Part shown: positions 34,139 to 46,230 of the stretch, piece after piece
How the letters are laid out: every line of letters begins with the position of its first letter
Numbering within the stretch: the first letter of the stretch is position 1
DNA from: Mycoplasmopsis mustelae
GTDB lineage: Bacteria > Bacillota_I > Bacilli_A > Mycoplasmatales > Metamycoplasmataceae
DNA length: 64,000 nt
Reading direction: 5' to 3'
Assembly (NCBI RefSeq): GCF_004365095.1
Contig: NZ_SOCN01000003.1
Location: 1 to 64,000, forward strand
Position numbers and translations under genes: made by a program
Notes under the pieces: generated by a model
Told to the model about the DNA's origin: nothing
The model's database searches: none
The model's input: the letters and a program-made list of their open reading frames with translations, nothing else

Positions 34139-37093
34139 ATGAGACAAAAAATTTATCTACACACTAATACTGAATTTTCCTTTTTATCATCTACAATAAG
34201 AGTTCATGAATTATTACAAAAAAGTAAAGAATTAAGGCAAAAGTATATAACTTTAACTGATTATCAAAATTTTTATGCGCTTCAATATTATTGAGAATTT
34301 TTGGATGAATATGATTTTAAACCAATAATAGGAGTTGAATTAGATTTATTAGAAAATTTTTGTGTTATTGCAATTGCTAAAAATAATTCAGGTTTAAGAT
34401 TTTTATATCAATTAGTTAGTGATATCTCATTAGGTAAAAAACCAAGTTATTATCAACTTAATACTAATGATATTTTTGTTATAGATCATGAAGAATATGG
34501 AATGTTAGTTAAAAATATTGATGTTGATATTTTGCATAAAAATTTCTATTTTAACTCAAAATCACCATTGCATCACCAATGCGTTTATGCTCCTACTAAG
34601 CGAATTTTAAATTATGATGATAATGAAATATTACCAATTTTATCGCATATTTCAGGTAACAATAACACTAAAATTTATGGTGAGTATTTTGATGACAGTG
34701 AATTTATGGATCTAAATGATGAGGTTTATAATAATATGCTAAATCTAGTTGAATCTATTAATATTAGTAAACCAAGTTCGGACCTAAAATTGGCTGCATA
34801 CGCAACTAATAGTCGTGATATTTTTCAACAAAAAATTTTAGGAAAGCGATATCAGGAGCTTGTTAAATACTATAATAAAGAAAAAATTTTACAAAGAATA
34901 AAATATGAAGTAAAAGTTATCGATTCATTAGGTTTTATTGATTATTTTTTAATTATTCACGATGCTTTAGCTTATGCTAGAGCAAATAGAATTAACATTG
35001 GTCCAGGTCGCGGAAGTTCTTCAGGTTCCTTGGTGGCATATCTATTAGAAATAACATCTGTTAATCCATTAGAATTTGACTTATTATTTGAACGCTTTTT
35101 AAATGTTGATCGCGTTTCATTGCCTGATATTGATATCGATATTCAAGATAACCGACGTGAGGAAGTGTTACAATATTTAAAAAATAAATATGGTACCGAA
35201 AAATTTGCTTTAATTTCAACATTTCAAACTTTAGCATCTAAAAACTCTTTACGAGATGTTGCGCGTTATCTGGTGGATAAAAAAATTTTAGATATTGCAC
35301 GTAGTGATATTGATAATATTTGTGCCTGTGTTGGCTTAAAAGATAAATCTTTAGCAGATGCATACAACAATAATTCCAAGTATCGCTTGTATATTTCTAA
35401 ATTTCCACTTTTGCATCAATTGGCTTCTAAAATAGAAGGATTTCCAAGACAAGTTGGTTTACATGCCGCTGGTGTATTGATTGCTAATCAATCTTTAAAT
35501 AATATTGTGGCAAGCCATTATAATGATAATGGGTTTCAACAAGTCGAAATGACAATGAATTATTTAGAACGCTTTGGACTTATTAAGATAGATTTTTTAG
35601 GTTTAAAAAATCTTACTTTTATGCAAGAGATTGAAAATCAGTTGCCATTAGACCAACATTTTGATGAAATAATGAATCAGTCATACTCGCTTTTTAATGA
35701 TAAAATAACTTTTGATGTGTTAAATAAATTGCATACTGATGGAATCTTTCAGTTAGAATCACCAAGGATGCGACAAACAATACAACAAGTACATATTGAT
35801 AGTTTTGATGATATTTTTGCAATTATTTCACTATTTCGTCCGGGGCCTGTTGCATTTATTCCAGAATATGCACGTAATAAGCGAAATACTTCACTAATTG
35901 AAAGAGTACATCCGATTTATGATAAAATAGTTCGTTCTACTTTTGGTATTATTGTATATCAAGAGCAAATAATGCAAATTGCACAACAAGTAACAGGAAT
36001 GTCGTTTTCACAAGCCGACCTTTTGCGTCGTGCGATTTCTAAGAAAGATGAAAGCGAATTACACCAATTAAAAACTCTTTTTTTTAATGGTGGAATTAAA
36101 AATGGTATCAATCTCGATAAATTAGACGCAATTTATCAAAAAATAGAAAGCTTTGCTAACTATGGTTTTAATAAAGCGCATGCAGTTGCTTATGCTTTGA
36201 TTTCTTATAAACTAGCATATTATAAAGCACGCTACCCTGAAATTTTTTATAAAACCCTACTTTCAGATGCGAGTGCGGATTTAGAAAATATCAAGCGCTA
36301 TAGTGAAGAAGCATATCAACAAGGTATTTTAGTGGTTGCACCAGAAATCAATGTCTCATCCAATATCGCTGAAATATATGATAAGAAAATTTATCTTTCG
36401 TTATTAATGATTAAAGGAATTGGTTCGGTAGCAGCTAGTAAAATTGTAGCAGAACGCTTAAATCACGGACGTTATCCAAATTTTATTTGTGCATGCTTAA
36501 GGTTAAAGCGTGTTGGTATTGGTGATGCTAATTTAGAAGTATTAACTAAAGCTGGAGTGTTTAGAAATTTTGGTGGACAAAGATATTTACTTTCAATGCT
36601 TCCTACTATTAACGAGCTATTTACAAACTTTCAATTACTTCTTAAGCGCAAATATACTACAGGCGATGATGACTTTAGTTTGTTAATGCAGTATCTTATA
36701 GAAGAAAAGGTTAATGAAATTACTTTTCCAACTGTACAAGAAGATGCTTTAGAACAAGAAGCTAATGAAATTAAATATTTAGGTTCTAAATACACAACAG
36801 ATAATAAAGAATTTCTTAGAGAATTAAAAGATAACTCTGTTCCTTGTTTGATAAATATAGACGAATATGGTTTATGAGTTGTTGTAGAGTTGCTACAGGT
36901 TAAAAATGGAAGCAAGCCTGAACACACTAAAATTAAGGTTAAAGATCAATCAGGCGTTGCCGATTTACATAGTTGAAATAAAAAAGCAAAAGAATTATTA
37001 GGAAGACAACCTAAAACTAAAATTCGAGCTTTTATTAAGAAACGCAATGGATATTACAATCTTTTAGAATTTCAGGAAGTAGTTAATGAATAA
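34139..37093 (+). CDS. dnaE: DNA polymerase III subunit alpha (DnaE type)
   Basis: The 984-residue polymerase has the catalytic block GPGRGSSSGS followed by LPDIDIDI (about residue 329) and the later FRPGPVAFIPEY and GFNKAHAVAYA motifs. The N-terminal PHP domain is degenerate: LHTNTEFS stands where HLHVHSEYS is usual, and TDYQN where TDHGN is usual, so metal-binding His residues are missing. The C-terminus has an OB-like end. Mollicutes use PolC as main replicase with DnaE as the second enzyme. It overlaps the next gene by eight bases. Confidence 0.93.
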
Positions 37094-37967
37094 AAATTTA
37101 GTTATTGATGGAAATTATTTAATTTTTCAATCCTTTTATGCTTCATATCGAGGTGATACTAGTGCAATTTTACGCAGTTCAAATGGTTTTCCAACTAACG
37201 CAATTCAATTATTTTTAATGCAGATGATTAAACTAATTCGATATATTAAACCTACACACTTATTTATCGCTTTTGATGCACCCGGCAAAACAAAACGTCA
37301 TCTAGAATATCAAGAATATAAATCTGGTCGCGCCAGATCGCCCGATGAACTATATTTACAAGTTGAAAAAATCAAACAAATATTAACTGAATTAAATATT
37401 TCTTGAAAGCAACAAAGAGGTGATGAAGCTGACGATTTAATTGCAACTTATGTCAAAAAGCTTCCTGGTGAAAAATTTGTTTTTTCAGCAGACAAAGATT
37501 TATTACAATTAGTTGATTCAAAAACCACTATTTTACAACGCAAAAAAGACGATTATTTACATATAACATTAGACAATTTTTACGATTTATTTAGTATGCA
37601 ACCAAATCAAATTACCTCATATAAAGGTTTAAAAGGAGATAGTTCTGATAATTTACCAGGAATTAAAGGGATTGGTGATAAAACTGCAATAAAATTATTG
37701 GAAGATTTTGGTAATTTTGAAAATATTCATACTAATATAGCAAACTCAAATTACTCAAAAGGAATTAAAGAAAAGATTTTAAGTGGTTATCAAGTAGGCA
37801 AAATGTGTTTTGAATTATCAAAATTAAATACAAATGTTTTTGATTTTGATACAAATGCTGATTCATATTTAATTAAATTAAACCTAAATAATGCTAACAA
37901 AACACTAGAAGAATTACAAATGCATACGGTAATAAAATGACTCAAAAAACTTATTTTAAAAAAATAG
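37086..37967 (+). CDS. 5'-3' exonuclease (PolI N-terminal-like)
   Basis: The 293-residue flap nuclease equals the N-terminal domain of PolI without the polymerase part, the usual form in mycoplasmas. Metal-binding blocks are seen in VIDGNYLIF, FDAPGKTKRH, QRGDEADDLIATY, SADKDLLQLV and GDSSDNLPGIKGIGDKTA. It removes RNA primers. It overlaps dnaE at its start and coaE at its end by 31 bases; the last nine codons follow a TGA read as Trp. Confidence 0.92.
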
Positions 37968-38524
37968 CAATAGTAGGTAAAATTGCCAGTGGTAAAAGTT
38001 ATTTTTTAGCTACTTTAAAAAATTTAGGTTATCACACTATTAATTTAGATGAATACATTTCAAATTTATATCAAAAAGATGTTAATTTAATTGCATTATT
38101 AAAGAATCAAATAGGTGATTTTTTAATAAAAAACAACCAAATTTCTAAAAATATTTTAAAAAAATGGTTGTTTGAAGATTTGAAACATATTGATGTATTT
38201 GAAAAAGTTTTATATCCATATTTAAAGCAAAAACTCCAACAAGAAACTTATGATTTTATTGAAATTCCAGTTTTAAATACTATAAATGAAGATTTTAGTG
38301 TTTTGTTTGATGAAGTATGGAATTTAACTATATGTCCTAAAAAACGCAAAGAGTTTGTTAATTTAAGGTTTGGGGAAAACTTGGAATTTAAGAAATTAGA
38401 TCGTTTAAATAACTATAAATGAAATAAAAACGAACTTTTCAGAGGTCTAAAGGTTGTGAATATCCCAATGAGAAGTCGTGATAATACAGAAAAAATCATA
38501 AAAATTTTAGAAAAATTAAAATAA
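37937..38524 (+). CDS. coaE: Dephospho-CoA kinase
   Basis: The 195-residue protein has a P-loop GKIASGKS (14-21) followed by the CoaE pattern GYHTINLDEY and KRRLG-like end. It performs the last step of coenzyme A synthesis. It overlaps the exonuclease gene by 31 bases in another frame, an unusually long overlap for a start. The mid-protein is diverged, so the name rests on the P-loop, the D-x-D-like segment and length. Confidence 0.75.
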
Positions 38525-38571
38525 CTCATTAAAATTATAAATACAATGTCACTTTTTAAAATGAGGTTATT

Positions 38572-39564
38572 ATGGATACCCAAAATTCACTTTATAAACT
38601 AGATTTTAATAATTTTGCTATATCAAAAAATTTTAATATTTCTCAAGATGATTTACATAATTTGCACCAATTTTATGGGACTTTTTTAGGTCCGATTTCA
38701 GTGTGCTTATATGAATATCTTTTAGATTTATCATCAGGTGAAAAATACAAAGTTATTGAATATGATTTTCGAACTTTGGCACTATTTTTAAACGTTCATG
38801 AAGATGAACTTAATTTAGCGCGCACTCGTTTAGAGGGTGCAGGGTTATTAAATACATATAAAGATAATAAGCGTGCATTTAGTATTTTTGAAATTCTCAG
38901 ACCCCAAACACCAGAGAATATTCAAAAAAATCCATTTTTAACCGATTTAATTGTAAGTAAGATTGGCCGCATAAATTTTGAGCGTTTTATTAAATCTCGT
39001 AAATCTAAAATTTCAACCACATATTATAATAGTGAATATGAAGACGTGACATTTGATTTTTTTACAGTTTTCCCACAAACTGATAAATTAGAACAAAAAC
39101 AACGTCAAAAAGAAATTCTAATGACTGCTGGTGCTGCTTCTATCAATAAACAAGAAATAAATCACTACACTCAAAAGCACAATATTGCAATTCCATTAAT
39201 AATTGGTAATGTAAAGTATTCAAATACATATGAAGCTATTTATAAATTAACCCCAGAAATGTTTTTTAAACAATTAAATGATAGTGAAATTAATTCAGTT
39301 GATGAAATTATGATAAAGAATTGAAGCGACCAGATTCCAGATAGTAAAGCATTAAATTTAATTATGTATATTGCAAGAAAAAAATTCAGAAGCGAAAAGT
39401 GAAAAAAGAATGTTTGAACTACTATAATGGAAGTAATCTCACAAAATTTATATAAATTTGAGGATGTTGAAAAATATCTTGACGGACTACTTAGGGGAAG
39501 TAAAAAATATGTGAATATTTTTGAAGAAAAATCAATATTAAAGAACGCCTTTTTTAATAAATAA
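38572..39564 (+). CDS. dnaB: Replication initiation / membrane attachment protein (Bacillus DnaB-like)
   Basis: The 330-residue protein has the DnaB/DnaD-like layout: an N-terminal winged-helix region (FYGTFLGPISVCLYEYL and LARTRLEGAGLLNTY) and a C-terminal helical end with IMYIARKKFRSEKWKKNVW. In Bacillus such proteins help DnaI load the helicase. It sits directly upstream of the DnaI-like gene, as in Bacillus. GAGG lies before the ATG. Confidence 0.7.
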
Positions 39565-39573
39565 AAGTGTCTA

Positions 39574-40542
39574 ATGAATATAGAAACAAAAAATATAAAA
39601 TCATTTCATAACCCTAAAATAAGTTTCAAAAAGATTCCAAAAAAAGAAGCAGTAATAAAAAAAGTCCGTGAGAATGAAATATTAAGACCCATTCTTGAAA
39701 AATTAGAATTTACAGATCAAGAGATTATGGATTCCTTTGCTAATTTAGTTGACTATGTTAATGAAGTAAAAAATAGCGAAAATGAATTATTTTTAACTAA
39801 TATTAAACGTGGATATAATGATCAAATTATTTTTAGTAAATATTTAAATCCTAATTCGCCACATGCAAATGAATTTAAAATTGCAAATAACTTAAAACTA
39901 AAATATATTACCTCCACTACCACAAAAAAACTTTTAAATGAAATTCAAAGCAATAGCAATAGTGAATCAGGTTTTCGTGATTTGATGCAAGCTAACAATT
40001 TAAAATTAATTTTTAACAATCAGTTCAAAAATTTTACATTAGTAGGTTCATCAACCAGTTCGAGAAGTTTAATGCTTTCTGCGTTAGCAAATCAGATCGC
40101 CACTATGGATAAAACCGTTGCATATTTAAATATTAATGATTTAGATACTGAAATTAAATCATATTTAAATAAATCTAATACACAATTAGAAATTCGTGAA
40201 TTAATTGATAGTATGTTAAAATTAGATGTCATTATTTTAGATGAATTTGGATATAAAAAGTTTTCGAATTGATTTTTAGAAATATTTTTAGATCCCTTGT
40301 TAAGTGAATGTATTATTAATAAAAAAACTGTTATTTTTGGTTCATATTATCGTGCTTTTATTTTATTTAAGCATTATTTTTTCAGGGAAAGCAAGTCTAA
40401 TAACCCGGAAAAATTTGAAAAAAATACAATGCATCAAAAACTAATAACTAATTTTAAAAAAATAATGTGCTCATATACTGATGAATATTTAGATCGAACA
40501 TTTGCAAACGAAGTTTGAATCGGCAACAAGGAAGACAGATAA
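39574..40542 (+). CDS. dnaI: DnaI-like helicase loader with lost Walker A
   Basis: The 322-residue protein aligns in layout with DnaI: an N-terminal helicase-binding part and an AAA+ part with a Walker B VIILDEFG (219-226). Where Walker A (GxxxxGKT) should be, the sequence reads VGSSTSSRS (157-165), without Gly-Lys-Thr. ATP binding by the classical loop is therefore doubtful. It follows the DnaB-like gene by nine bases and overlaps fmt by one base. Confidence 0.68.
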
Positions 40543-41378
40543 TGAAAATTATTTTAGCCGGAACACCAGAATTTGCTATTAAACCTTTTGAGGCAATTAT
40601 TAAAAATTTCAATGTTGTTGCGATCGTTAGTCAACCAGACAGGCCAGCAAAAAGAGGGTACAAGTTGCAACCAACAGCAACTAAACTTTTGGCACAAAAA
40701 TATCAAATCCCTTTATATCAACCTGAGAAAATAGGTGATATTTATCAAGAATTGCAAAATTTAAATGCAGACATTTTATTAACATGCGCTTTTGGTCAAT
40801 ATATACCTATGAAAGTACTCAAATTACCTAAAATAGCATCAATAAATATTCATGGTTCTTTACTACCTAAATATCGTGGAGCAGCTCCAATTCAACATAG
40901 TTTGCTTAATAATGATTCTGTGACCGGGCTTTCTCTGATATATATGACTAAAGAATTTGACGCAGGTGATATTTTGTTTGAAGCTGAAATTGATATAAAT
41001 CAACGTGATACATCAGATTCTTTATTTAAGAAGCTTTCACAATTAGCAGCAGAAAATATTGTTGAATGATTAAATAAAATTTCAAAAAATGAAATTCAAC
41101 CAAAAAAACAAGATACCAAATTAGTGGTTTTATCCCCTAAATTAGATAAAGCTGATGCATTGCTAACTTTTCAATTAACTAAACAAGAAGCATTTAATAA
41201 AATTCGTGCCTTTAGTAGTAATCCTGGTGCATATATTATGTATCAAAACAGACGTTTAAAAGTTTTTTATGCATATTATGAACCAATAAAAAACGCAATA
41301 GAATTAAAATTTAGTGACGGGAGTTTATACGCAAGTGACTATCAATTTGAATCTAAAAAACGAGTCATTTTAAAATAA
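40542..41378 (+). CDS. fmt: Methionyl-tRNA formyltransferase
   Basis: The 278-residue enzyme formylates Met-tRNA-fMet, whose gene is at 1133-1209. The signature NIHGSLLPKYRGAAPIQ (His and Arg of the active site) and the Asp in KEFDAGDILF are present, and a shortened C-terminal domain that binds the tRNA follows. The start at 40542 overlaps the previous stop (TAATG). It is about 35 residues shorter than the E. coli enzyme. Confidence 0.94.
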
Positions 41379-41395
41379 TGTTATATAATTAAAAA

Positions 41396-41773
41396 ATGAA
41401 ATATAAAAATGGCGATATTGTCGTGGCAAAAGTTCATAGTATAGGTCTAAAATATGTAAATTTATGGACCAAGAATGCGACAAAATTTTTAATTTTACAT
41501 GAAGAAGTATCAGATTTTAAAGGAAAAAAAATTTACGATATTTTTAAAATAGGAGATATCGTAAATTTTGTATGTCTTTCATTTAATGAAGAAAAAAATG
41601 AGGGTTATGGAAGTTATAAACTTAACCACCACCGTGAATTAAAAACAAAATTTTCGTATAAATTGAAAGAAACTCCTAACGGTTTCAATAACTTAATTAA
41701 TTTCTTTAACGGTGAAATTAATGATTGTCAAAAAGAATGTTGCATTGATAATAAAACTGTATGTCAAAAATAA
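41396..41773 (+). CDS. Small S1-domain-like RNA-binding protein
   Basis: The 125-residue protein starts with an OB/S1-like pattern (GDIVVAKVHSIGLKYVNLW and IFKIGDIVNFVCLSFNEEK), similar to the general stress/CvfD-like single-S1 proteins of Firmicutes. The last part is Cys-containing (KECCIDNKTVCQK). A TATAAT box lies six bases before the ATG and no ribosome site is present, so this is a leaderless gene with its own promoter. It overlaps the next gene by 13 bases. Confidence 0.6.
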   Translation: MKYKNGDIVVAKVHSIGLKYVNLWTKNATKFLILHEEVSDFKGKKIYDIFKIGDIVNFVCLSFNEEKNEGYGSYKLNHHRELKTKFSYKLKETPNGFNNLINFFNGEINDCQKECCIDNKTVCQK

Positions 41774-43023
41774 AATTTCATGCTTCATATAAACCAAAAA
41801 TAAACACTAATATAATAGAGGATTTTAATTATGAATTGCTACAAAAATTAAAATCTTTAAATTTTCAAGGATCAGAAAATTTAGGTTTTGATGATATCGC
41901 CATAAATTATAGTGTTAAAGGTTTTAATGATATTATTGCGCAATGTGATTTGTTATATAAAAATAATATTGAATATCTTTTAGTTGTCTCATCAAAAGAA
42001 ACTGAGCTAATTTTAAAAGCAGCTATTAAATTTATTTTTGGTCCGAATGATTTTAATGCTGATAAAAAAATTAAGTTAATTTTTATTAACAATGAAGATA
42101 CCAAAATTAATATACAAAAAAAGGTTCATTATTATTTTCAATTATCTAATATCAGTTATATGGGTGTTATGTTTTTAGATGTTTTTTCTGATAATAATAA
42201 AGAAAAAAATATTTGATTAGTAGAACATATTCTATCTAAATTTAATCAACAAGCTAGTGATTTTTTTATTAAGCGTTTGATTTATTATATAGGCAAAAAA
42301 GAATGATTTTCATATTTAAAGAAATATAATATCCCTGAGAAAAATATTTTATTTGTTTCTAGTAGTGTTCATAATAAATATTCCTTTTTTTCAGAGATTT
42401 GTCTTGTTATTTTAGCGACTCAAGGAGTTAATTTAACCAAATTAATTCATGGCTATAAAAGTGTTTCGGAATCACTAAATTCGGATGAACAATATTTTAA
42501 TAAAGCATTAAGTTTAGTTTTGCATTTGATTAATTTTTATGAATTAAACACCGTCGATAAGACAAAATTAAATTTATTTGTAGGTTATGATAGTTTCTTG
42601 TTTGAATTAGTTAGTGTTTTCGCTTTGCATTTTAATTTAATTACAATTAAAGATAAAGTGTTTAATGATAGTTGTATTTTCCCTGAAAATATCTCATCAA
42701 TTGGACAACCTGTACTTTCAAATGGTTTAGAAAAGATTTTGTTTTATTTTGTTTTTGACCGTAAATACTTTGATTATCGTTCATCATCGAATGTGGATTA
42801 TGATGATTTATTAAGTAAATTTTCATCATTTACATTTGATGAATTTAATAAAATAAGTTTGAATGCATTTGACAATTATTTTGTTTCTTATACTGATAAT
42901 TCTAAATCGGTAAGGTTAGAGATACAACAAAACGATGAAGAAGCCTTAGGAGAATTAATAGGAATTTTATATTGAGCTAAAATCTTATATTGTATTTATC
43001 ACGATAGTAATCCATTTGATTAA
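41761..43023 (+). CDS. Degenerate glucose-6-phosphate isomerase-like protein
   Basis: The 420-residue length and several blocks fit the Pgi family, above all the end ALGELIGILYWAKILYCIYHDSNPFD (short quote: YHDSNPFD), which lines up with the Pgi LGELI...LLGVNPFDQPGV end. The usual NIGIGGS and SKTFTT-type phosphate-binding blocks and the GRYS-like block are not recognisable. The protein may have lost activity or changed role. Pgi is a guess from pattern; an unrelated protein is possible. The start overlaps the S1 gene. Confidence 0.45.
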
Positions 43024-43050
43024 AAAACGCAGGACATCCTGCATTTTTTA
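43022..43050. terminator. Bidirectional terminator
   Basis: The stem AAAAAACGCAGGA/TCCTGCATTTTTT (one C-A mismatch) with a two-base loop lies between the convergent Pgi-like gene and pgsA and has T runs on both strands. Confidence 0.85.
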
Positions 43051-43052
43051 AT

Positions 43053-43694
43053 CTATAACATAAACTTTCAAGTTGATTTTATATAAATAAGACCAGAAAA
43101 TAGAGAGAAGAATTGTGCTATAAATAATGGAATATTCAAAATCATAATTATTCAATAATCAAATTTAATTGATGCTAACGGTTGTGCAATTATTAAAAAT
43201 AATAAGATAATTGGGATAGCAATGCTCATAAGCATAGTTTTTAATTTCCCTCAGTAGTTTGCCGCAACTTCTTTATTATTTTTAATTAATAATCCACGAC
43301 ATCCATCAACAATTAAATCTCGGAGAATAAATAGTAGAGTAGATCAAATTGGTGTGTAAGAGATGGCAGTTAGATAAATTAGGGCTGTAGTAGTAATCAT
43401 TTTATCAGCTAATGGATCTCATAATTTTCCGAATGGAGTTATAAGATTCTTACTTCTCGCTATTTTTCCATCAAAATAATCCGTAATCATTGCGATAATA
43501 AAAATTAAAAAAAATAAAATGTTAGAAATAAAAAAAGTGACGGCAGTTGGAGAATTCAATTTTTCGTTTAAAATGAGCTCGCTTTGATGAAAAATAATGG
43601 TGTTAATTGTAGCTAAAATAATTATCGGAATAACTAAAATAATTCTCAATAAAGTTAGTTTATTTGGAATATTTAAAGTTTTTAGAAATTGCAT
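43053..43694 (-). CDS. pgsA: CDP-diacylglycerol-glycerol-3-phosphate 3-phosphatidyltransferase
   Basis: The 213-residue membrane enzyme makes phosphatidylglycerol phosphate. The CDP-alcohol phosphotransferase signature D-x2-D-G-x2-A-R-x8-G-x3-D-x3-D is visible as DYFDGKIARSKNLITPFG followed by KLWDPLADK. Several membrane segments follow. The start at MQFLKTLN is chosen because it lies one base after the previous stop; a longer start at a TTG would overlap the upstream gene by 47 bases. Confidence 0.93.
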
Positions 43695-43695
43695 A

Positions 43696-44298
43696 TTATT
43701 GGTAAAGTTTTTTATTATATGTTTCTTCAAAAGTCGCTTCAATTTCTTCTTGTGATTTCAATTCAAAGAAACTAGTGCGCTGTACTTCTTCTAATTCTTC
43801 TTTAGCTAATTTAATGTTTTTTTCAAAGTCTGATAGTAAATTTGGGATTTTTTTATCTCATAAATTTGAATTTAAATCACGTAATCTTTCTATTTCTTGA
43901 ACTTCTTTAGTAAAGCTTGGATTTTGGATGATAAAGTTCTTAAATTCATATTCATCTAATAAATCATCTAATATATTTTTTGTTGTATTATTAATTTGAG
44001 ACATTTTTAATTTACCAATACTTACAACAAACTCAGAGTGTGTTTTGCGATTTAATTGAATTAATTTATTAATTTTGACTGTTGTTTCATACCAATAAAT
44101 TTTAGAATTTTTTTTAAATTCAGCCGTAGCGGCCTTAGTTCTTTTACGTTCTATACGACTTTTGATATATTGGAATAAAAAATATCCAAGTAATAAAACA
44201 AAAATTACCCCTAAAATTATTCATAGCGCGATATTTCCGCCGCTAATTCCGCCAAAAGGACTACTAGTACCGGTTGATTCTTGATAATTTAAAATCAT
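43696..44298 (-). CDS. Single-pass membrane protein with coiled coil
   Basis: The 200-residue protein has a Gly/Ser-rich N-terminus, one membrane segment (IALWIILGVIFVLLLGYF, about 24-42), a very basic cytoplasmic start (KSRIERKRTK) and a long helical, Glu/Lys-rich rest. The layout recalls short EzrA-type proteins, but I do not recognise a family. AAGGAG precedes the ATG. It lies between a small coiled-coil gene and pgsA in a tight minus-strand operon. Confidence 0.65.
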
Positions 44299-44306
44299 GC
44301 TTCTCC

Positions 44307-44657
44307 TTATTTTCTTTTAATTTGTAATCTTCACTTAAAAGTTTTTTCAAAACGACATTTAACCGCTATTTTTTCTTTAATTTCATCAATGTTAGGCGCT
44401 TTATCTATTTCACCTTTGTTTAATTGCATTAACAAATCAAAAAGCAAGGATGTTACTAAATTTTTACTAATTATTTCTTTGCTTTCTGGTTTTTCATAAA
44501 TTACAAAACCACCATCTGAAAGTCTTTCATGTATTGTTGTTTCGGTACCAGAAACCATTTCCTTCATCTCTTTTTTTAATACTTTTATTTCGTCTGATAA
44601 TTCATTGTAACGTTCTGCTAATAATTTTAATTTTTCTAAATCTACTGTTTGAGACAT
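44307..44657 (-). CDS. Small coiled-coil protein of unknown function
   Basis: The 116-residue protein starts with a heptad-like helix (about residues 5-38, VDLEKLKLLAERYNEL) followed by a mixed segment and a basic end (WRLQIKRK) that lies beyond a TGA read as Trp. No known motif. It starts eight bases after mgtE and ends eight bases before the next start, within the cdaA-mgtE operon. Confidence 0.6.
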
Positions 44658-44665
44658 AATAACTC

Positions 44666-46228
44666 CTAAAGACTAATACCTACTGGTTGAATAAGCTGTT
44701 GATTCAATATTTCATACATCCTTACGACCTTTTCTAACATTGGTTGTGTTGTAGTTATTTTGCTTTCTAAAACACCGGATGCGTGCGCTGCTCATAAAAC
44801 GAATAAATTTAAACCAAAGAAGATTAAAGTTGCAATTGCGTCAGAAAGTGTAGCAAGAATTGGTGCAGACATCACTGCGGGGTCTTTTTTAAGTTTAATT
44901 GCAAAAAGAGGGATGGTAGTTCCTAAAAATTTAGCAAATATAACAACAAATCACAACGAAAGCGAACTCGCAATAATAATAAAAGATAAAGTTCCTCAGT
45001 TACCGACTTCGCGTCTAAAATATGGGATTGCATAATAAATATATAAACGAGCTACATTGACAATAAACATTATAGAGCCAATAATTAAACCAACATTCAT
45101 TTCTTTAAAAATGACTTTTTTGTATTGTTTGCTATTAAAATCGCCTAAAGCCGCCGCGCGCGTGATAGTGGTTGAGGATTGTGATCCGGCATTTCCGGCG
45201 GCACCACTTATAATTGGTATCAATGAAACAATAACGGCGGTTGAAACTGTAATTCCTAAACCGTTAATAAAGTTTTCGCTTAAATCAGTAAATTCTTGAA
45301 TAATAAATTGTGACATTGTGGCAGAAATCATTAAAATAATTAATCATAAGACGCGAGATCTAACAATACTACGAATTGTGGTTTTTAAATAATTTTCTTC
45401 CGCTGCTTGTGGGTTAATTCCAGCCATTTTATAAATATCTTCAGTTGCTTCATCTTGAATAATATCAATAATATCGTCAGATGTAATCATACCAATTAGT
45501 CTGTTGTCAGACGTAACAACCGGTAGAGTTGATTTATCATGTTCGGAGAAAATTTGGGCTGCATATTCTTTATCATCAGTAGGTTTTAAACTTGTAACGG
45601 CACTATAAACATCTGAAAGTAAGATGTCTTCATCACTAAATACTAATTCCTCTAAAGTAACATCACCTAACAATTTACCTTGATTATCAACAACATAAAA
45701 ATTATAACCCATTAAAATATTTTGTTTGTAATCACGGCGGATTTTAGTGATTGCTCGTTTACAGGTTCATGTATCTTGCAAAATAGAAATATCAACGCTC
45801 ATATAACTACCGACTTGCTCATCGCTATATGATAAAATTTGGTTGATTTTTTCTCTTTTTTCTTTTGGTGTTTGTGAAAGAATTTTGCGTGTTAAATTAG
45901 CGGGAAGTTCTTCGATTAACTCAGCTAGTTCGTCGGTTTCAATTTCTTGTAGAACTTTAATACCTAATTCATCGGTAAATAAACTAACTAAATGAATTTT
46001 AATGTTTTCGTCTAAGAAAGAGAAAACTTCGGCAGCTTCATCGGTTTTTAAAATTCTAAGCAAATAAATTTGTTTTTGAGATTCTAATTTTTCAACTGCT
46101 TTAGCAAAATCAGCGATAGGTGTTTCTTCTTCTAGTTCCCGAATTTTTTTAACATTTTTTTTATCAATTAGATTCTGGAGTAATTTTACAAGATTTTCAA
46201 TATTAATTTGTCTTAAATCGTTTTGCAT
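44666..46228 (-). CDS. mgtE: Magnesium transporter MgtE
   Basis: The 520-residue protein has the full MgtE order: a cytoplasmic N domain, a pair of CBS domains (MSVDISILQDTWTCKRAI and VFSDEDILLSDVYSAV around 145-270), and a C-terminal membrane domain with the PIISGAAGNAGSQSSTT selectivity motif. The N and CBS domains sense Mg and close the pore. It begins two bases after the cdaA stop. c-di-AMP and ion transport are often linked, so this neighbour pair is meaningful (inference). Confidence 0.95.
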
Positions 46229-46230
46229 AC

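Noticed and set aside
44760-45299. Plus-strand ORFs opposite mgtE
   Set aside because: They mirror conserved MgtE codons and have no family match or ribosome site.
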